From contig BGKB01000026.1 of NCBI GenBank assembly GCA_003116975.1, positions 744,001 through 808,000 on the forward strand: 64,000 nucleotides of DNA, written 5' to 3'. A program made the position numbers and the translations under genes. Below, in pieces: positions 9,000 to 18,120 of the stretch. How positions within the stretch are numbered: position 1 is the stretch's first letter; each line of letters begins with the position of its first letter. Origin of the DNA: Aurantiochytrium sp. KH105 (Eukaryota; Sar; Bigyra; Thraustochytrida; Thraustochytriidae). The notes under the pieces are model-generated. The model did not search any database and was not told the origin of the DNA. It was given only the letters and a program-made list of their open reading frames with translations.

Positions 9000-11078
9000 A
9001 TGGCAACAACTATGGCCAAGGCCCAAGCGGGCGCGCCTTCGTCCGCTCCAGCGCAAATGCAGCGTGTGGGAATGAATCATGCAGCATTTGGAGCGTGCGA
9101 ACTCGGCAGACAGCTGCGAAAGAAAAAGCTGCAAGAGCTCAAAGCCAAGCGGGAAATGAGCAAGAGCAAGGCGAACCTCAAGTGCTCCTCGTTCAACCAT
9201 ATGCGTCAGAACTACTCAAAGCAAAGACCGCTCTTTATGGAAATGCTGAAAACAGAGCGCGAGTATGTTGACTCGCTACACATTGTTGTGTCTCGCTTCA
9301 TGCTTCCGTTGCAGGTGGCTCTTGAAACCTACCAGGCACCACTCTTTATCACCAAGAAGGAGATGGCCGACATCTTTGGCAACATCGCTCAGCTCTTCGA
9401 GGTGAACATGGAGCTTTTGCGCATTATCGAGGACAATCTCGGTCTTACGGGTGCTGAAGGTGCTGATCGTGCCGAGAAGAAAGACGACAACGACTTGGCA
9501 ACAGCATTTGCGGAAGCCTTTACCAACATGCTTCCTGTGTTCAAAGCATTTTACTCTGTCTACGCCAACAATTACGAAAAGAGTATCGATGTCGTCGAAG
9601 AGTGCAGATTGAGCAATCCCATGTTCCGTCGCTTTCTCGAGATTGCCCAGCAATCCAAGGACCTCAGGGGCCTTGATCTCGGCGACTATCTCATCAAGCC
9701 CGTTCAGCGTATCTGCAAGTACCCTCTTTTCTTTCGAGGTCTTCTCGAATGCACTGATGAAGGCCACCCCATGTACAGCAAGCTCGAGGCTGCCTCGCAG
9801 GCTGTAGCCCGCATCGCTGCCCAGGTCAACGAGACTGGCAAAGAGGCTGCAAATGCAATGCGAAGCTTTGAGATTGCGAATCAACTCGACGGACTCGACA
9901 AGTATGATCCTTCACTCGAGGTTGTGGCGCCAGGTCGTCGATTCGAGCTCGACTTCCAGTGCAAGCTTCACTATAGCTTTCAAGCTCCAGGGGCCAAGCC
10001 CACCAAGGAAATGCGTCACGCGCCGCACAAGAAAAAGCCTCGCGAATGCTTTTTGTTCAGTGACGCTCTGCTCATTGCAAAGTCTATGGGCAACGATAAG
10101 CTCGAATTCAGGTTCTGGCTCGAGCTCGAAAACATTCTCATTACCATCCCGCCGTCCCATTCTCACGGCGGCGGCGGCGGTGGTGTCAGTGGTGGCCAGA
10201 ATGGTGGCCAAGGTCCAGGCCAAGGCTCCGCGGGTCAGGGTTCTGGCGCACCGGGCACGAGCTCAGAGAGCGGCGCCAACGGCCAAGGTGACTCGGGCGA
10301 ATACGAGACCTTTAGTGCGGCGCAAAAGCGTCTTCCACTCGACATTGTGCGAATCCGCATCATTTCCAACGAGAAAGAAAACAAGAACCAGGACAAGAAA
10401 GACCACAAGCATCAAGAGAAAAAGGAAAGCAAGCATCAAGACAAGAAAGAGAAGGATAAAAAGGAGAAGAAGGAAAAAGACAAGAAAGAAAAAGATAAGA
10501 AGGGCGCTAAAAAAGTCAATAGCGGCTCCTTTTCTTCCCCGCATGCCGCGGTGTCGGAGCACAGCGCCGATGATGGCTCGTCTTCCAGACCCTCGAGCTC
10601 AGGTGCAACCGAAGACGCCGTGGGACCTTTGCCGAGCACGAGCAAGAATGATGGCAGCGCCCATGCGAGTGGAAAGGCGTCGCGAGCTTCGTCGACGAAT
10701 CACAAGCGTTCCGTCTCTGCAGCCCCCACGGGATCAACGCCCTCGACAAGCACATCATTGCCAGCATCAGCACCAGCTGGGGTTCCTGTCGTCGAAAAGT
10801 ACACCTTGTGGTTCAAGTCAGGCAAAGAGCGAACGAAAGTCTTTCAGAGAATCGTTGCACTCCAGGCCAAGGTGGAGCAGCTTAAGGAGCAACGCGCATC
10901 ATGTCTCGTCCAGGCGCACAAGAATGCGTCAACTTCATCGATTGCGGACGAGACGCATACATCCCCCGTCGGCCCCGCCGCACCCGGTCATGGACGGTCC
11001 AACACGCAGCCAACGCCAAGCGTAAGTGGTATATCATCGCCCCGCTCGCCCAAGGCTCCCGATACGGCAGCCGCCTAA
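9000..11078 (+). CDS. Rho guanine nucleotide exchange factor (DH-PH)
   Basis: The 692-residue protein has a Dbl-homology domain at about 75-300. Signature pieces are TEREYVDSLHIVVSRF, FRRFLEIAQQ and YLIKPVQRICKYPLFFRGLL, the last being the classic DH C-terminal helix. A PH domain follows, starting with RRFELDFQCKLHYSF (about 312) and CFLFSDALLIAKS. It is interrupted: strands around FWLELENILITI are followed by a Gly/Gln/Ser-rich insert, then DIVRIRIIS, then a Lys-rich insert of about 140 residues, and only then YTLWFKSGKERTKVFQRIVAL (about 600-625), the expected C-terminal helix. The protein should load GTP onto a Rho/Rac-type GTPase at membranes. The tail is Ser/Pro-rich. The start is the first in-frame ATG. 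Confidence 0.9.
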   Translation: MATTMAKAQAGAPSSAPAQMQRVGMNHAAFGACELGRQLRKKKLQELKAKREMSKSKANLKCSSFNHMRQNYSKQRPLFMEMLKTEREYVDSLHIVVSRFMLPLQVALETYQAPLFITKKEMADIFGNIAQLFEVNMELLRIIEDNLGLTGAEGADRAEKKDDNDLATAFAEAFTNMLPVFKAFYSVYANNYEKSIDVVEECRLSNPMFRRFLEIAQQSKDLRGLDLGDYLIKPVQRICKYPLFFRGLLECTDEGHPMYSKLEAASQAVARIAAQVNETGKEAANAMRSFEIANQLDGLDKYDPSLEVVAPGRRFELDFQCKLHYSFQAPGAKPTKEMRHAPHKKKPRECFLFSDALLIAKSMGNDKLEFRFWLELENILITIPPSHSHGGGGGGVSGGQNGGQGPGQGSAGQGSGAPGTSSESGANGQGDSGEYETFSAAQKRLPLDIVRIRIISNEKENKNQDKKDHKHQEKKESKHQDKKEKDKKEKKEKDKKEKDKKGAKKVNSGSFSSPHAAVSEHSADDGSSSRPSSSGATEDAVGPLPSTSKNDGSAHASGKASRASSTNHKRSVSAAPTGSTPSTSTSLPASAPAGVPVVEKYTLWFKSGKERTKVFQRIVALQAKVEQLKEQRASCLVQAHKNASTSSIADETHTSPVGPAAPGHGRSNTQPTPSVSGISSPRSPKAPDTAAA

Positions 11079-11365
11079 AGAATACAATCTACAGTTTTTC
11101 ACAGTATCTGACACATGCGCCCACGTCGTGTGCACGCCACAAATCACGAATTCGTTTCGATGGAAGGAAGAAAGCTTTTACGGCGAGGACTGCCGTCGGA
11201 TTTGCAGCGACATCAAGACTCCTTCTGAGTTCAGCCCTGGCAAAAGAGACAAAGAAAGAAAAGCGAAACAGAACGATCTCTTTCCACATCGGCCAAGCTA
11301 ATTCTGGCTATGATTCAAGGCTTTTAAGAATTGTAAAACACTCATTTTCTTTGATTGTTGGGGGA

Positions 11366-12853
11366 TCAAATTTGCTCAAAGTAGCGTTTACGCTCCCAGT
11401 CGGTGACAGCTTGGTCATACGCTTGCTGCTCGAGCGCGTAAAAGTGCGCATAGTGTTCCTGAACTTCTGCGCCAAAGGTATTGCGCACGAAGTCGCTCTT
11501 GGCAAACGCACGTGCCGCCTCACCAAGTGTGGCCGGAGGCTTGCGCACCGCATCCGATGCCGCCTTGTAGCCATCGCCTTCGAGAATGGGCGGCGGTTGG
11601 AGCCCACGCTCGATGCCATCGAGACCAGAAGCGATCGCTGCAGCAAAGGCAAGGTACACATTCACATCGGCGCCTGGAAGGCGACATTCGATCCGGAGCG
11701 CTTGACCGCTACCTACAACACGAAAACCAGCTGTGCGATTGTCCTTGCCCCATGCAGTGGCAGTGGGAGCCCACGAGCCAGACTGGAAGCGCTTGTAGCT
11801 GTTGACGGTTGGCGCGTAGAGGGCGAAGAGCTCTGGCGTGTGCTCAATCCAGCCCGCGAGAAAGCTCTTGAAGATGGGGCTGCACTTTTCGATCGAGTCG
11901 AGCGTATCATCGCCGTAAAACAGGTTAGAGCCTTCGTTGTTAAAGACCGAACAGTGAATGTGGCACGAGCTGCCGGCGTCAGTGTCGAAAGGTTTGGCCA
12001 TGAATGTGACACTGCGCCCCTGTGTCTCGGCAATTTCTTTCATGGCCTGCTTGAAGATCATGTGGCGATCAGCCATGCGCAACATCTCGTCGAAACGCAC
12101 GTTCACTTCATGTTGACCAATTCCCGTCTCTCCCTTGGAGTTTTCCACGGGGACGCCCGACTTTTCGAGCATGCGGCGCACCTCACGATGAAAAGGCTCC
12201 GTGCGATAGCCTTGCAGGATATGGTAATCCTCACTGTAATACCCAGCAGGCTTGACGCCAGCGTACCCCTTTTCGTGCGCTTCGCGGTAGCTATCCTCAA
12301 AAAGATAATGCTCCAATTCGGATGCGGCATTCACCACGCCAATCTGCTCGGCAGAAGGCTTGCCTTGGTTGAAGGTAAGATTTTCGAGACGCTTGAGCTG
12401 GTTGCGCAAGATGGAGCGAGGAGCGATGGGAACCAATTCGTGCGAGTCAATGGCGTGGACATCGCATTGAACGATCGCGGTCCCCTTGTTCCACGCGCAG
12501 ACGGTGAGCGAGTCGAGATCCGGGACGAGATGGCAGTCCCCATAGCCTGCCTCCCAGCTGGCAAACTTGAATCCCGGAAGCGGGTTCATGGGCACGTCCA
12601 CACAGAAAAGATAGCCGCACGAGTGCGCCCCGCTGCGCACAACGTTGGCCAGAAAGTCAGATTTGTTGTACCGTTTGCCCATGAGGCGTCCGTACAGGTC
12701 CGTGAACCCGACAATGACGGTGTCTACGTTGCCGTCCTCCAGCTTGCGCTCAACCTCGGACAGCTTCGCCTCGCTCGCGGCGCTGCCCAGATTCCGCGCG
12801 TGCAGCTTCCCTGCAGCGAGGCTCCGGGCGCCTGCCCTCCTCATGGCAAACAT
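11366..12853 (-). CDS. Glutamine synthetase family ligase, probably mitochondrial
   Basis: The 495-residue enzyme belongs to the class I glutamine synthetase superfamily (ATP-dependent amide ligation to glutamate). Visible motifs are ELEHYLF (metal-binding Glu), GIGQHEVNVRF, GSSCHIHCSVF (His of the active site) and RIECRLPGADVNVYLAFAAAIASGL near the C-terminus. The PGAD-N-YLA form resembles gamma-glutamylpolyamine synthetase (PuuA) and GlnA3-type relatives more than housekeeping GS, so the amine acceptor is uncertain. The N-terminus MFAMRRAGARSLAAGKLHARN is Arg/Ala-rich without acidic residues, a likely mitochondrial presequence. The gene converges on the Rho GEF gene (287-base gap). Confidence 0.85.
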   Translation of the reverse strand: MFAMRRAGARSLAAGKLHARNLGSAASEAKLSEVERKLEDGNVDTVIVGFTDLYGRLMGKRYNKSDFLANVVRSGAHSCGYLFCVDVPMNPLPGFKFASWEAGYGDCHLVPDLDSLTVCAWNKGTAIVQCDVHAIDSHELVPIAPRSILRNQLKRLENLTFNQGKPSAEQIGVVNAASELEHYLFEDSYREAHEKGYAGVKPAGYYSEDYHILQGYRTEPFHREVRRMLEKSGVPVENSKGETGIGQHEVNVRFDEMLRMADRHMIFKQAMKEIAETQGRSVTFMAKPFDTDAGSSCHIHCSVFNNEGSNLFYGDDTLDSIEKCSPIFKSFLAGWIEHTPELFALYAPTVNSYKRFQSGSWAPTATAWGKDNRTAGFRVVGSGQALRIECRLPGADVNVYLAFAAAIASGLDGIERGLQPPPILEGDGYKAASDAVRKPPATLGEAARAFAKSDFVRNTFGAEVQEHYAHFYALEQQAYDQAVTDWERKRYFEQI

Positions 12854-13498
12854 GGCGGTGCGCGCCTGATCTGCGCGCGAGTCCGCGTCGCGCCGGTCCG
12901 AAGCCCGCGACCTGCGCGCCGCCGGCCCCTGCCCGCGTCCCTGCGCTCCCCCTCCTCCGCGGCCTTCGCCTCGCGCGCAGCTCCGACGATACGATACTGC
13001 ACGGGCCTCCTCGCAGTGCTTGGATCATCTGCACTCGAGCGGAATTTGGGCTCGGCCCGGGCCTAGTTCTGACTGACTGCAGCATTTCATTTCATTTATC
13101 GCATCGCAGCAGGCGGCCCCGCGTGCGCACGGACTTTGCCCAGAGGCAGCAGCGGGCCGCCGGGCGCCGCAGGGCCCGCGCGCAGGAGAGCGCCGCCGAC
13201 GCGCGCCGCGCCGCACGGTTGCGAGGACGCAGCCCTCATCGCAATCTTTCTCCTGCTTGGGACGGCATGCGCGCGGGGACCCCTGGGAATGAATGGGTGT
13301 GTACCGGAGGATGTATCCGTTGATCGGGACCTTGAACGAGGCTGGGCGCAACGGGGCAATGTCGCAGGGGTGGCGCGGAGCGATGCAGACACCGTGGCCA
13401 GCGAGGCGCGGGCCGGCTCGGCCCAGTGCGCTGCGCTGGGCGTGACTTGATGATTGAGAAGAGATAGCAGAAGCATTAGTAGGCCTATAGCAGCGGCC

Positions 13499-13522
13499 GG
13501 GGGGGGGGGGGGGGGGGGGGGG
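13499..13522 (+). repeat. Homopolymer run of 24 G
   Basis: This is an uninterrupted G tract in the divergent GS-family/subtilisin gap. A second tract of 20 G lies at 14809-14828, and one of 16 G at 44841-44856 sits in another divergent gap. Such runs can form G-quadruplexes and are unstable in length, so the exact count may also be an assembly uncertainty. Confidence 0.9.
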
Positions 13523-14808
13523 ATCGAGTGCAGATGTCCGCTGCCGCAAGGAATGTTGGCGAAGCATATCCTGGGTCGAAGCGGGGGTGCAGACCGAGAT
13601 GCCGCTGAGGCCTGGAAGATGCATCGGACATCTTTGCTAATGTGGGCGCGGAGGGACTTGGCATGTTGTGTCGGCGCTGTGAAAAAAGGTGGAGAGGCGA
13701 GATACCACTGCGGCGGCAATGGAGCAAGTTCACGTGCCGCGAGTGAGGACCTACTGGGGGACAGAAAAAGGAAGATGCAGGCATCGAGAATGTGCATGGG
13801 AATCGAAGGTGAGACAACACTCGCGCGTACCTTCGGCCACATGGCCAACCAGTCAGCCAGCCAGCCTTCAGGCCGGTGAGCCAGCCAAATATTGCCATGC
13901 CGCGCCACGCCACGCCACGCTACGCCCCGCCACTGAATTCATTCACAATGCAATACAATACAATGCGATTCAACGCAACGTAACGCAACGCAACGCAACA
14001 CAGCGCAACGCAACACAGCGCGTCGCAGACGCAGGAATCCCGTAATCGTAATTTCGGCGTAGCTCAATCAATCGATCGCACGATCGGTGGAGGTCGTTGT
14101 TTCGCACGTGCTTGACTGTCCGCCCATCGTTCCACGTCCTTTCTCTGTGCCGTTCCCCCCGCAACTTTCTCTACACTATGCCGCGAGTTCATATACGCGC
14201 GCGCGCGTACCCCTAGCGCTCTTCCTTTTCACCTTCCTCCAATCGTGTCGCTCGAACCCTCCTCTCCGCGCGCAAGTAAACTCAACCGCGGCCGCGGTGC
14301 CCTCCGCGTCGACAGGCTCTCCAGGACCGCCACGATGGCCGCCACGATGGCCGCCACGACGGCCGCCACGACGGCCGCCCCCGCGAAGGCCGCCCTCGCG
14401 AAGGTCGCCCGTCGGAAGCCCGTGAAAGACCGCGAGGAACTGACCGCCCCCGCCTGCTCAGACTAGGTCGCCTGGTTCGCTTTCTGGGTTTTCTCCCGCA
14501 GTGATGAGACAGATGCCCTCCGTCCCGCAAGCTGGGTCAGTGTGGCGGGGCGCCGCGGAGGCGTCTCTTCTTGTGTGGTGGTAAAGGCGCGATTGGGCGC
14601 GAGAGGGTCCGCGCCCGGCGTGCGTAGCGCGGGACGCGAAAGACCATGGGCGCCCGCGCCGCGCGTGGCGGGCGGGAGGACGGCGGCCGGCGGCCGGGCC
14701 TTGCGCGTCGCGTGAGAGAGGCGGCCGAGGTCGGCTGCGCCCGAGTCGGACCGAAATGCAGGACGCCGGGAGAGAAAGTTTCGGGAGCTCCGCGCAGCTG
14801 CTCCCCAA

Positions 14809-14828
14809 GGGGGGGGGGGGGGGGGGGG
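14809..14828 (+). repeat. Homopolymer run of 20 G
   Basis: This is the second long G tract in the same divergent gap, about 200 bases upstream of the subtilisin start codon. Confidence 0.9.
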
Positions 14829-15032
14829 AGATGCGAGTGGGCGAAGAAGGCGGAGCAGATATTCCTTGTAAGTCGCCGTGTGCCTGCGTGCGTGTGCACG
14901 TGCATTCATACGCCGGGGGAGGGGACCCGTGAGAAGGCAAAACCAAATCACAACAATCAAGGCGAAGGGACTTGAAGAAGAAAGAAATTCGTTTAGTAAA
15001 AGCCAACCAGATAAAGAGCTTGGGCGAGAAAA

Positions 15033-17054
15033 ATGGTTCAGGCAACCAAGGCTCTCGTCGCCATTGCGGTTCTCGCCGCGAGTCTTTCTCCCGCGTCAGC
15101 GGAAACTCGGGTGACAACCATCAAGGATCGTCTCATCGTTCGAAGCGAGAGCTGCTCGTGCAAGAAAGTCAACAACATTGTTGAGCAATTGCGCGTCGAA
15201 GAGGTGCAACAAGGCCTGATCGGCATTTCGTCCTCCCGAGGAGCTCGCGCGGCTCGCCTCGGTAAGTCGTGCTACACCATTATCGAGGCAAGTGAATTTG
15301 TCAAGCAAAAGCTTGAGCAGCACCCCTGCATCGCCTCTGTTCAATACGATGAGCAGTTCGATTCGGATGGCTATCTTACTCTTCCGACCGAGATGCAGCG
15401 TTTCACGGATCAGGTGTCAGGCAGCGGTAACTTTAACCCGTCGCACACGGGCAAGGGCGTGAAAATCTACGTCTTTGACTCTGGCGTCGAAGAGCGGCAT
15501 ACTGAGTTCGCGGGTCGCCTCTTGCCTGGATTTTCAGCCCTCAGCTACGGATCGTTCCGCGACAGCGATGGAAATGTTATCTCCAACCCTGAATACCCCC
15601 CGTACAATGATACCAACAGCCACGGGACCTGCGTGGCCGGCACCGCCGCCGGCGCGCAGTACGGATTGGCCTCGGAAGCTTCCATCATCTCCGTGCGCGT
15701 GCTCTCCGGTGCAAGCGGCGTCACTTCGGACATCATTGGAGGTCTGGCTTGGGTCATGGAACAGCAGTCTCCGTCTGGAGGCTCGACGGTCGACGAAACA
15801 GCGGTCATCAACCTTTCCATCTCGAGCCAGGGATCAACGTTGGACCAACCGTTTCAGGATGCCAGCGACGCGGGTCTCATTACCGTAATCGCTGCAGGAA
15901 ACTCCAAGGTGGATGCCAGCGGCTACTCGCCTCAGCGTCTCGGTGGCACCGCTCAAGATGAGTGCGGCCCAGTCGTTGTCGGAGCGCTCGCGGCCTGGTC
16001 GTCTTACAACATGGCTGACTACAGCAATTTTGGCGACAATGTTGATTTACTCATGTCGGGCACCGTTGTTTGCGCGAGAAAAGAAACGACTGACGAGTAC
16101 TACGTTGGCAAAACTGGAACCTCCTATGCTGCGCCAATGGTTGCTGGCATTCTTGCAACTTACCTCGAGAAGAACAACATGGACAAGTGCGCTGCCATCT
16201 CGAACATGTTCCAGGACGCCTTGTATGACGCTGCGGTGATCCCCGAGGAGAGGTTGGAGACGCCGAACATTATTCCGCAGATGCCATCTCTTCTCTTTGA
16301 TGATGCACCGGAGAACGACAGCACACCCGAGCCCACGGCAAAGCCCACATCAGAGCCCACGCCTCTTCCGACCCCGTTTCCTGTAACTGAATCGACACCA
16401 AAGCCCACGGCCAAGCCTACAGCCAAGCCTACACCAAAGCCCACGGCCAAGCCTACGGCCAAGCCAACAGCCGAACCTACAGCCAAGCCTACAGCCGAAC
16501 CTACAGCCAAGCCTACAGCCAAACCTACAGCCAAGCCCACGGCCAAACCTACAGCCAAACCTACAGCCAAGCCCACGGCCAAGCCCACGGCATTCCCCAC
16601 CAAAGGAGGAAGCTTGACTTGCAAGAGTCTTTTGCCGAGCGATACCGCGCAGGAGGCATTCACTCTTACAGGGGATGGCGATGAGGTGCTTATCAATTCA
16701 GAGAGTTCATTCCTGACTTACTTTGGAAAATGGAAAGGAGGAAACAGAAAGGGCCCCAACGATCCGAACAAGCTTGGCAACTGGGAGTGCAAGTTTCGAT
16801 TTGTGCTCAGCAAGAGGGGCAAGCCTAAGCTCTTCAAGACTTCTAGCGAATGGACGCCACGTACTGTGAAGGGCATTGGCAACAAGAAGCCTCCTACTTG
16901 GGCTATTCGTGCTGAGTCTAATACTCTCAATCTCTACTACCTGGACGGAGACGCAGAGGAGTTCATCTCTTCGGCCCAACTTCCGTCGAAATGCTCGCTT
17001 CCCCTTACTTTTGACATTTTTGATACTGCCAGCACGGTCGAAATCTGCGAATAA
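15033..17054 (+). CDS. Secreted subtilisin-like serine protease (S8, proteinase K type)
   Basis: The 673-residue preproprotein has a signal peptide at 1 to about 23 (hydrophobic core ALVAIAVLAASLSPASA). An I9-like propeptide extends to about 110, followed by a catalytic domain. The triad is visible: Asp in VFDSGVEERH (about 150), His in NSHGTCVAGTAAG (about 199) and Ser in GTSYAAPMVAG (about 363); the oxyanion Asn lies in AAGNS. A linker (about 429-528) is built of repeated PTAK/PTPKP/PTAEPT units, probably O-glycosylated and extended. The C-terminal ~145 residues form a separate Cys-containing domain (GKWKGG, NWECKFRFVLSKRGK, CSLPLTFDIFD) that I do not recognise; it may bind substrate or cell wall. 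Confidence 0.9.
   Translation: MVQATKALVAIAVLAASLSPASAETRVTTIKDRLIVRSESCSCKKVNNIVEQLRVEEVQQGLIGISSSRGARAARLGKSCYTIIEASEFVKQKLEQHPCIASVQYDEQFDSDGYLTLPTEMQRFTDQVSGSGNFNPSHTGKGVKIYVFDSGVEERHTEFAGRLLPGFSALSYGSFRDSDGNVISNPEYPPYNDTNSHGTCVAGTAAGAQYGLASEASIISVRVLSGASGVTSDIIGGLAWVMEQQSPSGGSTVDETAVINLSISSQGSTLDQPFQDASDAGLITVIAAGNSKVDASGYSPQRLGGTAQDECGPVVVGALAAWSSYNMADYSNFGDNVDLLMSGTVVCARKETTDEYYVGKTGTSYAAPMVAGILATYLEKNNMDKCAAISNMFQDALYDAAVIPEERLETPNIIPQMPSLLFDDAPENDSTPEPTAKPTSEPTPLPTPFPVTESTPKPTAKPTAKPTPKPTAKPTAKPTAEPTAKPTAEPTAKPTAKPTAKPTAKPTAKPTAKPTAKPTAFPTKGGSLTCKSLLPSDTAQEAFTLTGDGDEVLINSESSFLTYFGKWKGGNRKGPNDPNKLGNWECKFRFVLSKRGKPKLFKTSSEWTPRTVKGIGNKKPPTWAIRAESNTLNLYYLDGDAEEFISSAQLPSKCSLPLTFDIFDTASTVEICE
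16320..16602 (+). repeat. In-frame PTAK-type codon repeat in the subtilisin linker
   Basis: Repeats of 12 bases (AAGCCTACAGCC and variants) encode the Pro-Thr-Ala-Lys linker. The units are nearly identical near 16480-16590 and drift toward the left edge, which suggests recent slippage expansion. Linker length probably varies between strains. Confidence 0.85.
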
Positions 17055-18120
17055 GATTTCTGACATCATTCGACCAGACCGTGAGGCATCATCTGCTCTG
17101 TAGCATAGCTGTTGTCAATTTCAATCTAGCAAATAAGATTAATCTTCCTCTTTGTCATAGCACCGCTTCCCGTCCCTTAACGCCAAATAGAGAGCTCCTT
17201 GCGACGCGTAGTCTTTGCAGGCTCTTCAAGAGCGATCTTACAATGCCAACCACATCTCTCGTTCGGTGGCAGAAGCAAGTACGAAAGCAAGGGAGCCTTT
17301 CCAAAAGATCACTCCTAAAGTCGACGACTCATCAATTTGCGGTCGTAATCGTCTGTCCACCGTTGCGTAAGAAGAGACGACGATCTCAGAGGTTCCCAAT
17401 ATATTCTTTAATTGGGGGTATGGTGTGATGTGGCCTGAAGACAATTTTTTATGAGATGTTCAACTCTGCAGGCGGTGTGGGTAAGTGGGGTTCGGATACT
17501 CTGCTCGTTAAGAAATGACGACCACGTCTTCACCATAAGGAAAACTAAGATGGAAACCGGAGTCTACTTTCCAAATAAGAACCAACAGGACCGAAACGTC
17601 CCTGGGCATACTATATGAACACGAGAAACCATTTTCTGTCTCAAAAGTCTTTTCTCCCTTTTTCTCCCTTTTGTGAGAAATGGAAATGACCTTAGAAGGC
17701 AGCAGCGCCACAGAAGTAGCGAGGTCAACTTGGCACCCTATGCCGTACCAACAACCATCCACTTTCAGCAGCCACCAGCTCATGCGACACTTTCGTAAGT
17801 CTAACGTCGCTCGGAGCGTGAACTAGAACGGGCAAGAGATCTGTGATCATCAAGCTCTTCATCCTATCCTCTAGACGGCGTTTAAGGTGGAGAGAACATC
17901 GAGCTCCACCAGAAGACCATTTTGTATTTGCAGAATGGAATTCATCCAAGCGATCCTAGCGTGCGTTGCTCACTAGCAACCCATTTGACTCTACGAACTT
18001 CGTAACCCTTTGTACTGAAAAACTGGCCTTGCCATAAGGGCCGGTAGGCGAAAATAGTAGACCTGTGGTGCGGTGGGAGAAAAATTGACGCAACAAGTAG
18101 CAACATTATTTCAATAATTT
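17055..18120. other. Convergent gap between subtilisin and Roco-TIR genes
   Basis: This 1.07-kb stretch is richer in A+T than the flanking genes. Short open frames on both strands are under about 115 codons and show no domain or codon signal. It must contain both 3' UTRs. I see nothing else in it. Confidence 0.4.

Larger units (their letters stand above)
12854..15032. other. Long divergent gap with poly-G and pentamer tracts
   Basis: These 2.2 kb separate the GS-family and subtilisin genes. They contain a run of 24 G (13499-13522), a run of 20 G (14809-14828), CACGC-type repeats (about 13898-13930), a degenerate CAACG/CAATA pentamer tract (about 13950-14025) and a GCCACGATG-type nonamer tract (about 14331-14370). 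Open frames here are low complexity (poly-Pro, poly-Ala, Arg-rich) and shadow each other on both strands. I support no gene; an ncRNA or UTR introns cannot be excluded. Confidence 0.5.

Noticed and set aside
10901-13066. Plus-strand frame of 721 codons opposite the GS-family gene
   Set aside because: It is an antisense shadow of GS; the GS motifs on the other strand are unambiguous.
13025-13908. Minus-strand frames of 199 and 270 codons in the GS/subtilisin gap
   Set aside because: They are rich in Pro, Arg and Ala, overlap each other, cross a 24-G run that codes poly-Pro, and show no domain or usable start context.
14245-14466. Small frame with ATMAATMAATTAA repeats and a Lys/Arg tail, histone H1-like at first sight
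   Set aside because: The repeat comes from a GCCACGATG nonamer tract, and no globular part is present.
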